From Erythrobasidium yunnanense (taxonomy: Eukaryota > Basidiomycota > Cystobasidiomycetes > Erythrobasidiales > Erythrobasidiaceae), in contig BCJC01000003.1 of the NCBI GenBank assembly GCA_001600175.1, positions 1,054,001 through 1,118,000 of the forward strand: a stretch of DNA of 64,000 nt, in the 5' to 3' direction. This document shows, piece by piece, positions 34,552 to 44,270 of this stretch (its first letter is position 1; every line of letters starts with the position of its first letter). The notes under the pieces were generated by a model. The model did not search any database. It was not told the DNA's origin and was given only the letters and a program-made list of their open reading frames with translations. The position numbers and the translations under genes are program-made.

Positions 34552-37500
34552 TCATCTATTCGGCATTTCGAAAGGATTCCCTAATCTACTAGGCGGCTGC
34601 CTGTCCGCGTCGAAAAGCACTCTTCCGCCAGGTGCGTTCTCAGCTGTCGGCGTCCCCGGTATGCTTTCGCTAAACCTTCGTCTATCACTCATGGGAAGCC
34701 CTTCGTGTCCCCCGTTCTCCGCAGTTTGCCCATTCAGCCTAACATTTCCCCTCCGTATCCCCAGTTTATCGGCTATGAACAGCGCCTTTTCTCGCATCCA
34801 CTCGGAAGCTTCTTCGAGTGATTCTTCGAGCTCTGCATCTAGCAGATTACCTTCTGGATGCTCGAACTGCTCGTGAGCTATGATCTCTTTCAAGATGTCC
34901 TTGATTGTGATCAGGCCTTTCAGCTGGCCAAGTTGCTCGACAAGTATGACGCGAGGGCTAATAATTCAAGCGACATCAGCTCAACCGTATGATGGTAATT
35001 GCTCCGGACTCACCCCATCTTCTTGAAGAGCTGCATAACGATCTCGAGCGGTTGCTTGGTATTAACGGTCAAGACGGTCTGGGCACAGACGTCAGAGGAA
35101 AGTCCTACAATGCTGAGAGTTGAGCTCACTTCGTTGACCCAAGGACTGAAGTCGACAATCTCGCCCTCGTTCAAAGTGCGATCATCAGCGCCTGGACCTT
35201 CATACGCATCCGCCTCTTCCTGCTTCATGAAGATACACCTTGCGTTTCTGGGCACACGATGGCTTGTTTTCTTCGATTTATCGATAGCCCAACGCAGATC
35301 TTGCCTGGTGATATACCCTAATAGAGTGTAGTTTTTCCTAGATTGGATGACAGGGAAGCCTCTATATTCAGTAGATGCGAACCTTCCTTCTGCAATCCAT
35401 TTCCTTACATCAGTATCTCGCTCCGACAAAGCTCGGAAAATCAGACTTACCGAGTTCATCGAGAGTGATGCCAATGGCAGGTATAGCAAGCACGTTCCGC
35501 TTCATGACATGAGACACAGGCTCATTGAATTGATGATCTTCTTCATCCAAGAATGGGAAGCCATTAAAGCGGATCATCTGATCTGCTATTCCTCCTTTGC
35601 CGAAGAATTCAGATACAGCTTTCGTGACCATGAGCACGATCTGCATAACGGTAACTTGACGGTCAGTAAGGCCAGAGTGTTAACGATCGAAAGCTTGACG
35701 CACCATGGTTGGCAAGATATAAGTCAAAGCGCCTGTAAGCTCGAACATAATGACTACGACAGTGACCGTTATCCGCATGATACCGCTGTCATACCGCAGA
35801 TGAAGCGCCTCAGCACCTGTCTTGAAATGCTGTAGCCACAACCCTACCCTAATGCAGCTGCAGCTCCCAAGAAAGCATAGGTCCCCGGCGTGATACAAGG
35901 TTTCTCAGGCTCGCACGCCGCAAAGATGGCCCAGTGCGGGTATGCTCTGCCCACACACGTCATTACCATCTCATCAGCCATCACATCCCCATCCCGATTT
36001 CTCACAAGCACAAGGGTGTCTCACCTGTATGTCGCTTTAACGAGAATGCCAACCATTCGTCCGAAAGTCGCACCGACCGCCATCGAGGGTACGAATATTC
36101 CAGCTGGTACTTTTGCGCCGTATGAGATGACGATGAGTACAATCCTAAGCACAGTCGCGATGAGGAGCGAGTTGACCATGCGCCATTGTGCCCATGTCCT
36201 GTCGTACATACACAACGACTCAGTATGACCGTTCCTCTATCCTTAGGCTGTGCGCAAAGAGCGCCAGCTGATGAGAGCGACTCACTGGCACAGATTATCA
36301 TAGTCCCCTCCACCCGAGCATTCTCGAAAGAGGATATCCAAAGACTCGGTCATGTCTATCCTCAAGAAACGATTATGATACCCTACGAGCGCGGTGAGGC
36401 CAGCTAGGAAGACCGCTTCTGCCACACCGTGTTTTGCAAGATGTTTTCGTCGGAAAGACTGGACTTGAAGGTTGTATTTGATCACGAACGCGCCGTAGAG
36501 GCCCTGCGAGTGAAGATCGTTCAGTTTGTGGCTTATTTGAAGCGGGAGCGAAGAGGGAGTATGCTCACGCCGAACACGCCAATGAGTACAAACCCGCCAA
36601 TTTCGAAGAAGTGCCAATCTCGATCATAGCTAACTTGGAACAGCACCAATTTTCCCGTTCTGAACGGGTTCATGGCCGACAGTGTTACCGTCGCTACCAG
36701 AGCACAGAAGAAGCTCCTCCACATCGTCTTTATGGGGAAGTTGACCGTCATTTCTTCTAATGCGAAAAGCACACCGCCGATAGGTGATCCGAAAGCAACG
36801 GCGACTCCAGCGGCGCTGGCGGAAGCGATGATTTCGCGCATCTTGGCTTGAGAACGTGAGAAACGTGGGAAGTAGGACGCAACGACGGACCCGATCGCAC
36901 AGGCTACGTGCACGCTGGGGCCTTCTTTGCCTACAGAGAGACCAGAAGCGATGGCGAGGGGCTGCGAGCTACATCAGCATACTTGCGTAGAGCTAGGAGA
37001 AGGGGAGCTAGGCTTACCAAAGTTATGCTCTTGATGGCCAGAGTCACGGCTCCCAGAAAGCCTTTCATGACGAATCCAGCGAGAATGCATTTGATCTCGG
37101 ATATGCCTGATCCAGCAGCGTAGGGCGCATACTGTCTGACGATATATGCCGCCGAGAATGCGAAAGCGACTGCATAACCAAAGTATACCAGGTAACCCAG
37201 TCCGAAGAAGACGTCTGACCAGTTTGTCCAGTCCTGACATGTATGTTCGCTGTTTATGGATCCATCTTCACCTGCGACGGGGTCGATTTCCCAGCAGCAG
37301 AACTTTGAATTGAGCCACCATGACACTGAACAGTACCCAAACTTGAGGTCTGTCAACCATGATGTGACTACGTCTATGAGAGCGGCATTGAAGCCTATTC
37401 CAGCTCCGACGAGCGTGACTACAAGCCAAGACTGGGTCGCATGAAGGATGGTGGATGACCAAGAGGCTAAATGGGAAGTGAAGGAGGAGTAGCGCCTGTT

Positions 37501-37749
37501 TGACGCGCGTTTAGATGCGGATCTTGACTCTCTGAGCCGCCTGGTCCGCTCGAACAAAGTGTCCTGGATCCAGTCTATCGTTTCGAAATCTTCGAAGCGC
37601 CGTGCGTCTTGTAGTGGTAGTTCTTCCATCTCGTCGTCCATTTCTCCCTCCATCTCGATGTCGTCGTCGCCATTGTCATTGTCATTATGGTCCTGGTCCT
37701 GCCAGCGAACGCGGTCGCCGTGCTGGCTTCTCGAGGATGCAGCGTTCAT
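34552..37749 (-). CDS. GEF1: CLC chloride channel/transporter with CBS domains (Gef1-like)
   Basis: Intracellular anion transporter of Golgi/endosome membranes, needed in yeast for acidification and copper/iron handling. Nine exons in transcript order: 37749-37018, 36961-36569, 36503-36286, 36198-36025, 35946-35848, 35785-35704, 35640-35451, 35389-35014, 34957-34552; 889 aa, phases close. Motifs: GSGISEIK (selectivity filter, with Ser as in yeast Gef1), GKEGPSVH (gating glutamate), [22 protein letters not shown] (GxFxP), [26 protein letters not shown]. Two CBS domains follow ([10 protein letters not shown] ... [23 protein letters not shown] ... [12 protein letters not shown]). The N-terminus is acidic and long. 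It shares a 120 bp divergent promoter with MRPL22. Confidence 0.95.
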
Positions 37750-37869
37750 GATTTCGCATCAGTATCGTGTCATAATCTTGTCATCTTCAGAGGTCAAAGA
37801 AAGTATCAGCTTGAGGTCAACATCCATTGGCCCTTTCGCTTTCTCTGTCTTGACAATTCAATTCAGACG
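37750..37869. promoter_or_regulatory. divergent promoter, GEF1/MRPL22
   Basis: Only 120 bp separate the two opposing start codons. A CCAAT box in minus orientation (ATTGG at 37826-37830) sits 40 bp from the MRPL22 ATG. Both leaders must be very short or overlap. Confidence 0.5.
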
Positions 37870-38792
37870 ATGTCGCTCGCAGTATCTGGATCTACATCGC
37901 GCAGTCTGAGATGCAGCTGTACGCAGATACAGCAACAGCGACGAGCAGCTTCAACATCAACGAAGCCCTCCCTCTGGCAGCGCATAAAGACGGCAGCTCA
38001 GAATGCAGCAATTAACCAGAAACCAGTACAGGCAAAGATAGCGAGAGAGATACAGCGTAGAGAGATTGTGGAACATGGAAGAGGTAGCATCTACGAGAGA
38101 GCCAGCTCCAGCAGCGATATCCCATCGACGTCCAATCTCGCAATTCAAGCGCCGTCTTCGTCTGTAGCAGCTAGAGCAGCGGTATCAAGTCCAGCAGATA
38201 CATGGACACAGGTATGATAATACTAATAGCCGTTCCAAGAACAATCCAGCTGATCTCGGACGCCAGCACAAAACTTCAACTGGCAATATCCCCATGTCCC
38301 CTCGCAAGCTGAACGACGTCGCGCGTCTGATCGCAAAGAAACCTATAGACAGTGCGATCCTTCAGATGCAGATGAGCGATAAGCGGGTTGCGAAAACGAG
38401 GATCAAGAGCATGCTTGCGCTAGGAAGGGATCATGCAGTAATGAAGGGCTTAGCTAGGGATAGGCTGATTGTGAAAGAGGCGTGGGTTAGTAAAGGAGTA
38501 TACCTGAAGAGATTGGATATTAAAGGAAGAGGAAGGCATGGTATCATCATGAAGCCGGAGTGAGTCCCTCTCAAACAACTTCAAATGGCTAGTTAGTGAT
38601 ATGAGTGTGTCTTTTAGAGCTCGCATGCACGTAGTACTCGCCCCAGGACCGACACGCGCAGAGCAAAAGAAGGCAGAATTCGATAAGAGACTCAGACAAG
38701 CGCTAAGGACAGGAGCTGGGTATGCAAGAGAAGACAGGAAGATCATCAATATCGGAAATTTTAAAGGTGCAGGAAACGTGTATGCATGGTAG
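37870..38792 (+). CDS. MRPL22: mitochondrial large-subunit ribosomal protein uL22m
   Basis: Structural protein of the mitoribosome large subunit, lining the exit tunnel. Exons 37870-38211, 38267-38559, 38618-38792; 269 aa, in phase; introns 55 and 58 nt. The N-terminus MSLAVSGSTSRSLRCSC is Ser/Arg-rich and acid-free, as expected of a mitochondrial presequence. The L22 fold follows: MSPRKLNDVARLIAKKP, AILQMQMSDKRVAKTRI, LIVKEAWVSKGVYLKRLD, GRGRHGIIMKPEARMHVVL. The extreme C-terminal exon end is partly duplicated about 1 kb downstream (39764-39817). Confidence 0.92.
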
Positions 38793-38823
38793 AGTAGTAG
38801 GGCACGAATACAGCGCGGTGCAT

Positions 38824-39213
38824 CTAGCCTTGCTGATCTTGCTGATCTAGCTGACTCTGATAGAATTGCTGAATCTGATTTTGAGTATGCAGAGGACGGG
38901 CAGGTGTTCTCGAGGGCACATCCATCTCCACCCAGTGCCGACCATTATGGTAGGACCATGCGATGAGCTTTCCCGCTATACGGACGCCGTGACCGTCCCT
39001 CTCGACCTTGTGCTGGGACAATACCACCATACCGGGCCACGGCGTCGGCAACGGAGCTGATCTGAAATTCGGCTCGTAATTCGCTTTCGCAAGAAGGACG
39101 GTACGAGGCTCCTGAACCCATAGTACATCGCCTCTGCGCAGGATCGTGCATTCCCATGTCAGATCGACACTCTCGATCCCGTTCCGCGGCTGACCTTGGC
39201 GCTGTTTTGACAT
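38824..39213 (-). CDS. small Trp-rich protein, tandem family copy 1
   Basis: Member of an array of four co-oriented paralogs; family not recognised. 129 aa from ATG at 39213 (MSKQRQGQPR). Family pattern seen here: TWECTI (WxCxI), a variable Trp-containing loop, PLPTPWPGMVVLSQHK, then AGKLIAWSYHNGRHWVEM and VPS. An acceptor-like site lies three bases before the ATG, suggesting a 5' leader intron. The C-terminus is Gln-rich rather than Ala-rich as in the other copies. No signal peptide or membrane segment; two or three conserved Trp and an HK pair suggest a small beta-barrel binding domain, by inference only. Its stop is just 31 bp from the MRPL22 stop (convergent). Confidence 0.6.
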   Translation of the reverse strand: MSKQRQGQPRNGIESVDLTWECTILRRGDVLWVQEPRTVLLAKANYEPNFRSAPLPTPWPGMVVLSQHKVERDGHGVRIAGKLIAWSYHNGRHWVEMDVPSRTPARPLHTQNQIQQFYQSQLDQQDQQG

Positions 39214-39862
39214 TGTCTGCAAGATGGTCAAGCGTCAGCGTCTTCTGTCACTCCCCGGTATCCTCCGCTGTGCCTGCCGCAACGCCTCCACTCACGCACC
39301 TCTTCGATTCAAGGAACGACTTCACTCCGGATCCCCCGATGGGCTGCAGCGAATGATATCTTACGTATGTGGCTGGGTCTGGTCGCAACGAAGAGCGAGC
39401 AGCTCATATCACACGCCCCTCCTCAAATCTTGCAATGCTTGGATTACACACCACACAGCCCTGACAATGTCTACCCTTTCGATCACCATCCGGAGTGGAT
39501 GGATAGGTTCCTTGATGTGCTGACATACATCATGTAGTATGCAGCATGCTCGCACATAATATAGTATCCACAGCAAGGGAGCCAACACAGTTCGGGGACA
39601 CCAACCCATGGAACCTGTCAAGTGAGGAGCTGCGCTTCTCGACTGTTGCTGCTGAGTCTGTCAGAGACTCTCTCATCGCTAGTATCCGCTTGATCATCTC
39701 ACTCGTGCTGCCAGCATACATCTTTCATGCGACTGCTATGCCTTCAAGCCTGCCACGGCGATCGAGAAGACAGTAAGATCATCAACATCGGAAGCATTTG
39801 GCAACGTGTATGCATGCTGATGGAAGAGACACGCTTCAACGTAGAGGAGGAATACATCTGAA
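39214..39862. other. spacer between array copies 1 and 2
   Basis: About 650 bp. It holds the MRPL22 relic (39764-39817) near copy 2 and otherwise no coding signal I can support. Confidence 0.5.
39764..39817 (+). pseudogene. relic of the MRPL22 last exon
   Basis: Bases from GAGAAGACAG to GTGTATGCATG match the end of MRPL22 exon 3 (about 38729-38790) with a few substitutions and a short gap. It sits at the same place relative to copy 2 of the array (just beyond its stop) as the true gene does to copy 1. It shows that copy 2 arose by duplicating a segment that included the MRPL22 tail. Confidence 0.75.
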
Positions 39863-40240
39863 CTAGCTGGGAGGCGTATACGCCGCAGCTGCAGCCGTCT
39901 CGGCAGCGGAAGCAGCAAGTGCGGCTGCTGCGTTTGGCATCCTCATCGGTACCCAGCTGTCGCCGGCTGCGCATCCCCACCATATCATCCTCCCGACCCA
40001 GATGTTACTTCCATTCTGAATCTTCTTATGCCGGGTCAAGACCAGCATGCCGTCCCGTGGGACTGGCGCCTCAAACACCGTCCACTTGGGTACGTATCTT
40101 GTCTCGTAGAACTTGGCGCGCGATATCGGTATCCAGCGTGGCCTTTGCTTGCCATCGATCCTACACTCCCACTTTATGTCATAAGTATCGATTACGGTTT
40201 CGACAGGACGCGCTGACGGTCGTTGTTTCTGTTTCGACAT
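39863..40240 (-). CDS. small Trp-rich protein, tandem family copy 2
   Basis: 125 aa from ATG at 40240 (MSKQKQRPSARPVE). Matches the array pattern: YDIKWECRID, a loop with two Trp, EAPVPRDGMLVLTRHK, WVGRMIWWGCAAGDSWVPM, then an Ala-rich tail. A gtaagt donor about 100 bp upstream (near 40325) and an atttag acceptor near 40254 suggest a leader intron, as for copy 1. The frame is open upstream to about 40444 but has no ATG before 40240 except one inside the putative intron. Function unknown. Confidence 0.6.
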   Translation of the reverse strand: MSKQKQRPSARPVETVIDTYDIKWECRIDGKQRPRWIPISRAKFYETRYVPKWTVFEAPVPRDGMLVLTRHKKIQNGSNIWVGRMIWWGCAAGDSWVPMRMPNAAAALAASAAETAAAAAYTPPS

Positions 40241-40627
40241 GCTCGCAGGTCTGCTAAATGTCCCTGTCTCAGTCAAGGCTGCCTCGCCTGCCAGCGATGG
40301 CACTGTTTCCCGCATACTTACTTGATCTCGCGGGACTTCGATACTGCGGACTCTGGCTTTCACTTGAACGAGTATAGGACGTGAGGAAAGGCAAGACAAT
40401 TCACCATGCCGTACAAATCTGCAACTCTGCCTTACAAAAGACACCGCCCAGACGTTTCAATGCTGAATATGATCTAGCGATCATTCGCGAGAGTTTACCA
40501 GAATCTTACTGTCCTCCAATAAGGCCAAAGCCTTGAACGATTCGCCTTCGCAATTGACTGCCGTCGTCAAGACCGAACCTGACGAAGATCGGAAGATCAG
40601 GTGTTTTTGTTGGCCCGGCGAGGGTCG
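40241..40627. other. spacer between array copies 2 and 3
   Basis: About 387 bp, probably leader of copy 2 and 3' region of copy 3. Unlike the previous spacer, no MRPL22-like sequence was seen. Confidence 0.45.
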
Positions 40628-41074
40628 TCACGATCCGCTTGGACTGTAAACACTGGCAGCGCCCACTTCCAGAGCGGCAGCGGCAGCACTGGCGGAAGCT
40701 GACGGCACCTTCATCCTTTTCCATTTCTCCTGAACAGGGTCCCAATAGCTCCATCCGACGATTCTGCCAGCGTGCAGGCTTCCGTCTCGTTTAATGATCT
40801 TATGTTCCGTCAACACTTTCATGCCAGGAAAAGGCGGGTGCATCTCGCGAGCCCCAAAGTCTGGCCTATACGGTGGATGAATCTTCCAGAAGGGCAAAAT
40901 TCCAGTCTCCCAAGATGAGCGGAAGTCTCTCTTCCATATCGCTGTACGGTCCTCGATCTTACACTTCCAGCACTTGACCACAGTGTCGGGGTTGCGTCTG
41001 ATGCTTGTGGACGCTCGAGGAACGTCCGATGCTGAGACCGGTACTGGTCTAGATTGCTGCTTTCGTTTGGGCAT
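40628..41074 (-). CDS. small Trp-rich protein, tandem family copy 3
   Basis: 148 aa from ATG at 41074 (MPKRKQQSRPVPVS), the longest of the four. Pattern: KCWKCKIED, an expanded Trp/Pro-rich loop (SSWETGILPFWKIHPPY), HPPFPGMKVLTEHK, HAGRIVGWSYWDPVQEKW, KVPSASASAAAAALE. The two extra Cys near residue 37 (CWKC) are not shared by the others. Function unknown. Confidence 0.6.
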   Translation of the reverse strand: MPKRKQQSRPVPVSASDVPRASTSIRRNPDTVVKCWKCKIEDRTAIWKRDFRSSWETGILPFWKIHPPYRPDFGAREMHPPFPGMKVLTEHKIIKRDGSLHAGRIVGWSYWDPVQEKWKRMKVPSASASAAAAALEVGAASVYSPSGS

Positions 41075-41377
41075 TTGTCCAAGGATTTATCGACGAAAGT
41101 GGTGATGAAGATGGATGCAGTTACCTCGAGACAATGGACAAGCTCCCACGACATTGTGCAGAAATTGCTGGCACTGTCGACCGATGGCACAGCCCAGACG
41201 GTACGATTTTTCTGACAATGTGAGGGAGGCGGTTGCTGGATATCTCACATCCAGCGTCAGTGTGCTGGCTTTGCCAGCCACAGCGCTATGGTATGAGCTA
41301 CTTCGACAGACAGGTGCAATAACGTAGACGACAATCATGCCTTCAGAGGACGGGAACACGCTCGAGACGCATGAGCT
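41075..41377. other. spacer between array copies 3 and 4
   Basis: About 303 bp; open frames here are not related to the family. Nothing else seen. Confidence 0.45.
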
Positions 41378-41752
41378 TCAGCTGGAGTGCAGTATATGTG
41401 CCGCAGCAGTAGCAGCGGCAGCTTCGGCAGCGAGAGCCTCAGCTGAAGGCAGCGACATTTTAATCCAGCCCTCGTCAGCATAATAAGCCCATCTGACGAT
41501 CTTGCCGGCCCAGATATCTCCATCACTGTCTTTCTTGATTTTGTGCTGACTCCAAAGTCTCATCCCATCCCTTGGGACCGGGAGCTCGCGGTAGTCGAAG
41601 CGGGGCATGCTTTCGCTACCCCATATCTGAACAAAATGCGGGCTATTTGTGTCCGCTCTGTGCCAGGTGACGTTGCGGTTTATGATCCTGCACGTCCAGT
41701 ATATGTTGACCACCTTGGGCTTTGCTGATGCCGATGTACGTTGTCTGGACAT
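41378..41752 (-). CDS. small Trp-rich protein, tandem family copy 4
   Basis: 124 aa from ATG at 41752 (MSRQRTSASAKP). Pattern: IYWTCRIINRN, YRELPVPRDGMRLWSQHK, WAGKIVRWAYYADEGWIKM, LPSAEALAAEAAAATA. Copies 2 and 4 share the PVPRDGM core exactly and are the closest pair. An in-frame upstream ATG (MHANDGKVDRQQ) could extend the protein by 12 residues, but the CAG just before MSRQ looks like an acceptor, as in copy 1. Function unknown. Confidence 0.6.
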   Translation of the reverse strand: MSRQRTSASAKPKVVNIYWTCRIINRNVTWHRADTNSPHFVQIWGSESMPRFDYRELPVPRDGMRLWSQHKIKKDSDGDIWAGKIVRWAYYADEGWIKMSLPSAEALAAEAAAATAAAHILHSS

Positions 41753-42090
41753 CTGCTGTCGATCAACTTTCCCATCATTAGCGTGCATGTCTCGAGATAG
41801 AGTTGGCTCGCATACATATTCTGGAGTACGTGAGCTTGCTTGCAGATAGTCGTAGATATTCGTAGAGCAGCGAGTGAGTGCTCGCACGCGAGCATATCAG
41901 TGTGTACGACAAGCACCGCTGTGACTGTAGTGAGGCAAATTGCTTTCGCTTGTACTGCTGAAAGGGGCAGATAGTGAATTTTGGATACTTGAAGTCACGG
42001 CAAGAAGGCTTGGTAGCTCGAGAGAGGATCAAGCAGCAGAGGGATAAATGTTGCTCTTAAGCTTGCTGAACGCCCGTACATGCATGCCGT
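41753..42090. other. spacer between the two tandem families
   Basis: About 338 bp, upstream of copy 4 and downstream of the first 42-44 kb gene. No gene seen. Confidence 0.45.
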
Positions 42091-42975
42091 TCAACGCTTG
42101 ACCAGCCTGAGATAGCCTTTATCGTTGTACTCGACAGCATATCGGCTCTTGAACTGCTCTATCGCCTGCATGCGTGCCATCTCGCTACCGTAATTCCCAT
42201 GCTGTGTCTTGGCAAGATGATGAAGGCGCATCCGATCCTTCTTGTCGAAGAAGTCGTAGTTCTCGTATTCTCTCCCGTTTTCACACACTATGACGATCTG
42301 GAAAAAGGGGATACAGTCTCTCAACTCTCGTTTATTGTCGCGGACAGAAGTGATCTTGACGACCTTCTTTCGGTAGTGGGCGCCATGAGCTTGTGTAAAA
42401 GGTATAGTTCCCGTGATCGTTCTGTCGATTGCAGGTCGAGACGGCTCAACGCCTTTGCCGGCGCCGCAGCCGTACTCGAGCATCTTAGGCTTGTATTGTA
42501 GCAGGCAGTTACGATCCTCGAGGAATGTAGGATACTCCTTTTGGAAAGCATCTACAGCGGCATCAGAGACATCTTGCTGTGTACCTGCCTGCCTAAGCTT
42601 GTTCGCCAGCGACATCAGGACTTTCTGATCTTTCGCATTGCTGAAGAGTTTGGAGTGGAAAGCTTCGCCAGAGCTGACTATTTCTAAGCCTCTGCGGTTC
42701 TCCACGAGCCTGACTCCGGTGATCCAGCGACAGTATGCATTTCTGCAGTCGTAAAGGCCACCATCTTCATTGTAGAAGTGGGCTTCGGTTCCCAGGAGTC
42801 TGTTGTCAGGGATCTCTACACTGAACCTGGACGAGCCTGATACTGCGCTTGTATTGGATGCGGTAGAGGCTGAAGAGGATTTGCGCGAGAGACCCTCGCC
42901 CCGGCGAGCATTGCTGGAATTTGACGATATGGAAGCTCTTGCTACGCTTGAGATCTTTGTTGTCTTCGAGTTCAT
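42091..42975 (-). CDS. unknown protein, tandem pair member A
   Basis: Single exon, 294 aa from ATG at 42975 (MNSKTTKISS). Family not recognised. A Ser-rich leader of about 65 residues precedes a folded domain: RFSVEIPDNRLLG, YDCRNAYCRWITGVRLV, FHSKLFSNAKDQKVLMSLA, YPTFLEDRNCLLQYKPK, DRTITGTIPFTQAHGAHY, FFQIVIVCENGREYENYDFF, RMRLHHLA, and ends RYAVEYNDKGYLRLVKR. The frame is open to 43071, but that upstream part begins with a donor-like gtgagc and lacks ATG, so it is likely a leader intron. About half the residues are shared with member B. No catalytic motif seen. Confidence 0.65.
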   Translation of the reverse strand: MNSKTTKISSVARASISSNSSNARRGEGLSRKSSSASTASNTSAVSGSSRFSVEIPDNRLLGTEAHFYNEDGGLYDCRNAYCRWITGVRLVENRRGLEIVSSGEAFHSKLFSNAKDQKVLMSLANKLRQAGTQQDVSDAAVDAFQKEYPTFLEDRNCLLQYKPKMLEYGCGAGKGVEPSRPAIDRTITGTIPFTQAHGAHYRKKVVKITSVRDNKRELRDCIPFFQIVIVCENGREYENYDFFDKKDRMRLHHLAKTQHGNYGSEMARMQAIEQFKSRYAVEYNDKGYLRLVKR

Positions 42976-43370
42976 GTTGAATGGATTACGAGCACGGACA
43001 CGCAGTAGTTCTGTATTACTGGAATGAAACTTAGCTGGAACGCGGACACTCGGCCATGCGATCGCGCTCACCTTGTATCACGCAGTGGTACAGACCAGAA
43101 ACGCTTGAGAGCGTGAGTGCGACCTGAGGTCCAGCTGGACTCCTTTCAAACTGCTCCACAAAGGATATTCCCATGTGTATATGGAAAGGGAAAATTGCCT
43201 TTCATGCTTGGGGGTTTGACCTTCTAGAGCAGGTCTGACATTACAGGCGAATGCTCCAGCGTTGTAGCCCATAGCACATATAAATTGAAATGTCAGTTGG
43301 AGAAAGGCTTGCAGAGAAACGAGCAGGCGTATAGTGCGACAAGGTGTGTAAAGTCTAGCATATACTCCAA
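42976..43370. other. spacer between pair members A and B
   Basis: About 395 bp. A donor-like site near 43071 and matching acceptors closer to member A suggest a leader intron of A. No separate gene. Confidence 0.45.
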
Positions 43371-44270
43371 TCATCGCTTAATGAGCTTGAGGTAGCCTTG
43401 GTCGTTATATTCGATCGCATATCTCTTCCTGAATTGCTCGAATGGTTTATCCCGTTTATACTTCTCGATCAGGCCCAGGTGCTGGAGTCTCATCTGATCT
43501 ACTCTGTCGTGGAAGTCGAAATTCTCGAACTCCTTGCCGTCTGAACAGACCAGCACGAATTGGAAGTTGATGATATATCCGCGAACCGAGCGTTCACCTT
43601 CCCGCATAGACTCGATTTGGACAATCTTCTTTGGGTAGTTTGCACCATAAGCTTGTGTGAAGGGTATCTTGCCCGTGACTGTTCTTTCAATAGTAGGGCG
43701 AGACCATTCCGTGAACTTATTGGCACCGTACCCGTATTCAGTTCCTTTAGGCTTGTGGATGAGGAGACATCGAGCGTCTTCGATGAATGCCGGGTACTCT
43801 TCTTTGAATGCATCAATAGCGGTGTTGGCGAGCTCTGGCTTTATTGTCGCTCGACGAAGCTTGTGAGCGAGATTAAGAAAGACTTTCTGGTCATTTGCGT
43901 TTATGAAGAGCTTGGAGTGGAATCCTTTGCTACCGCTAAGTACCTCCAGAGCCTTGCCATCATCAGCAAGCCGGGCGCCGGTGATTCTGCGGCGGTAAGG
44001 ATTTCTACAGCCGTAGTACATGGCGCCGACATCCACATTGAGGTATGCATCAGAGCCCCACAATTCGATCTCAGGTATGTCTACGCTGAACTTGGAGGCC
44101 CCGGAGCGAGCACTGGACTTCGACGAAGTAGAGGCCGACGATGAGGCTGTGGATGAGCATGTGGATGAGTATGTGGAGGAAAATGACCCTTTTCGAGTGT
44201 CTTTGCGAGAAATGGAAGATGATGTAGATGCAGTGCGTCCTTGTAGCGCTTTGTTCGCTTTGGACGTCAT
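43371..44270 (-). CDS. unknown protein, tandem pair member B
   Basis: Single exon, 299 aa from ATG at 44270 (MTSKANKALQGR). Same architecture as member A: Ser/Thr-rich leader, then KFSVDIPEIELWG, YGCRNPYRRRITGARLA, FHSKLFINANDQKVFLNLAH, YPAFIEDARCLLIHKPK, ERTVTGKIPFTQAYGANY, NFQFVLVCSDGKEFENFDFH, MRLQHLG, and RYAIEYNDQGYLKLIKR. Conservation extends evenly through the domain to the last residue, so both copies appear maintained. No signal peptide, no membrane span. Family unknown to me. Confidence 0.65.
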   Translation of the reverse strand: MTSKANKALQGRTASTSSSISRKDTRKGSFSSTYSSTCSSTASSSASTSSKSSARSGASKFSVDIPEIELWGSDAYLNVDVGAMYYGCRNPYRRRITGARLADDGKALEVLSGSKGFHSKLFINANDQKVFLNLAHKLRRATIKPELANTAIDAFKEEYPAFIEDARCLLIHKPKGTEYGYGANKFTEWSRPTIERTVTGKIPFTQAYGANYPKKIVQIESMREGERSVRGYIINFQFVLVCSDGKEFENFDFHDRVDQMRLQHLGLIEKYKRDKPFEQFRKRYAIEYNDQGYLKLIKR

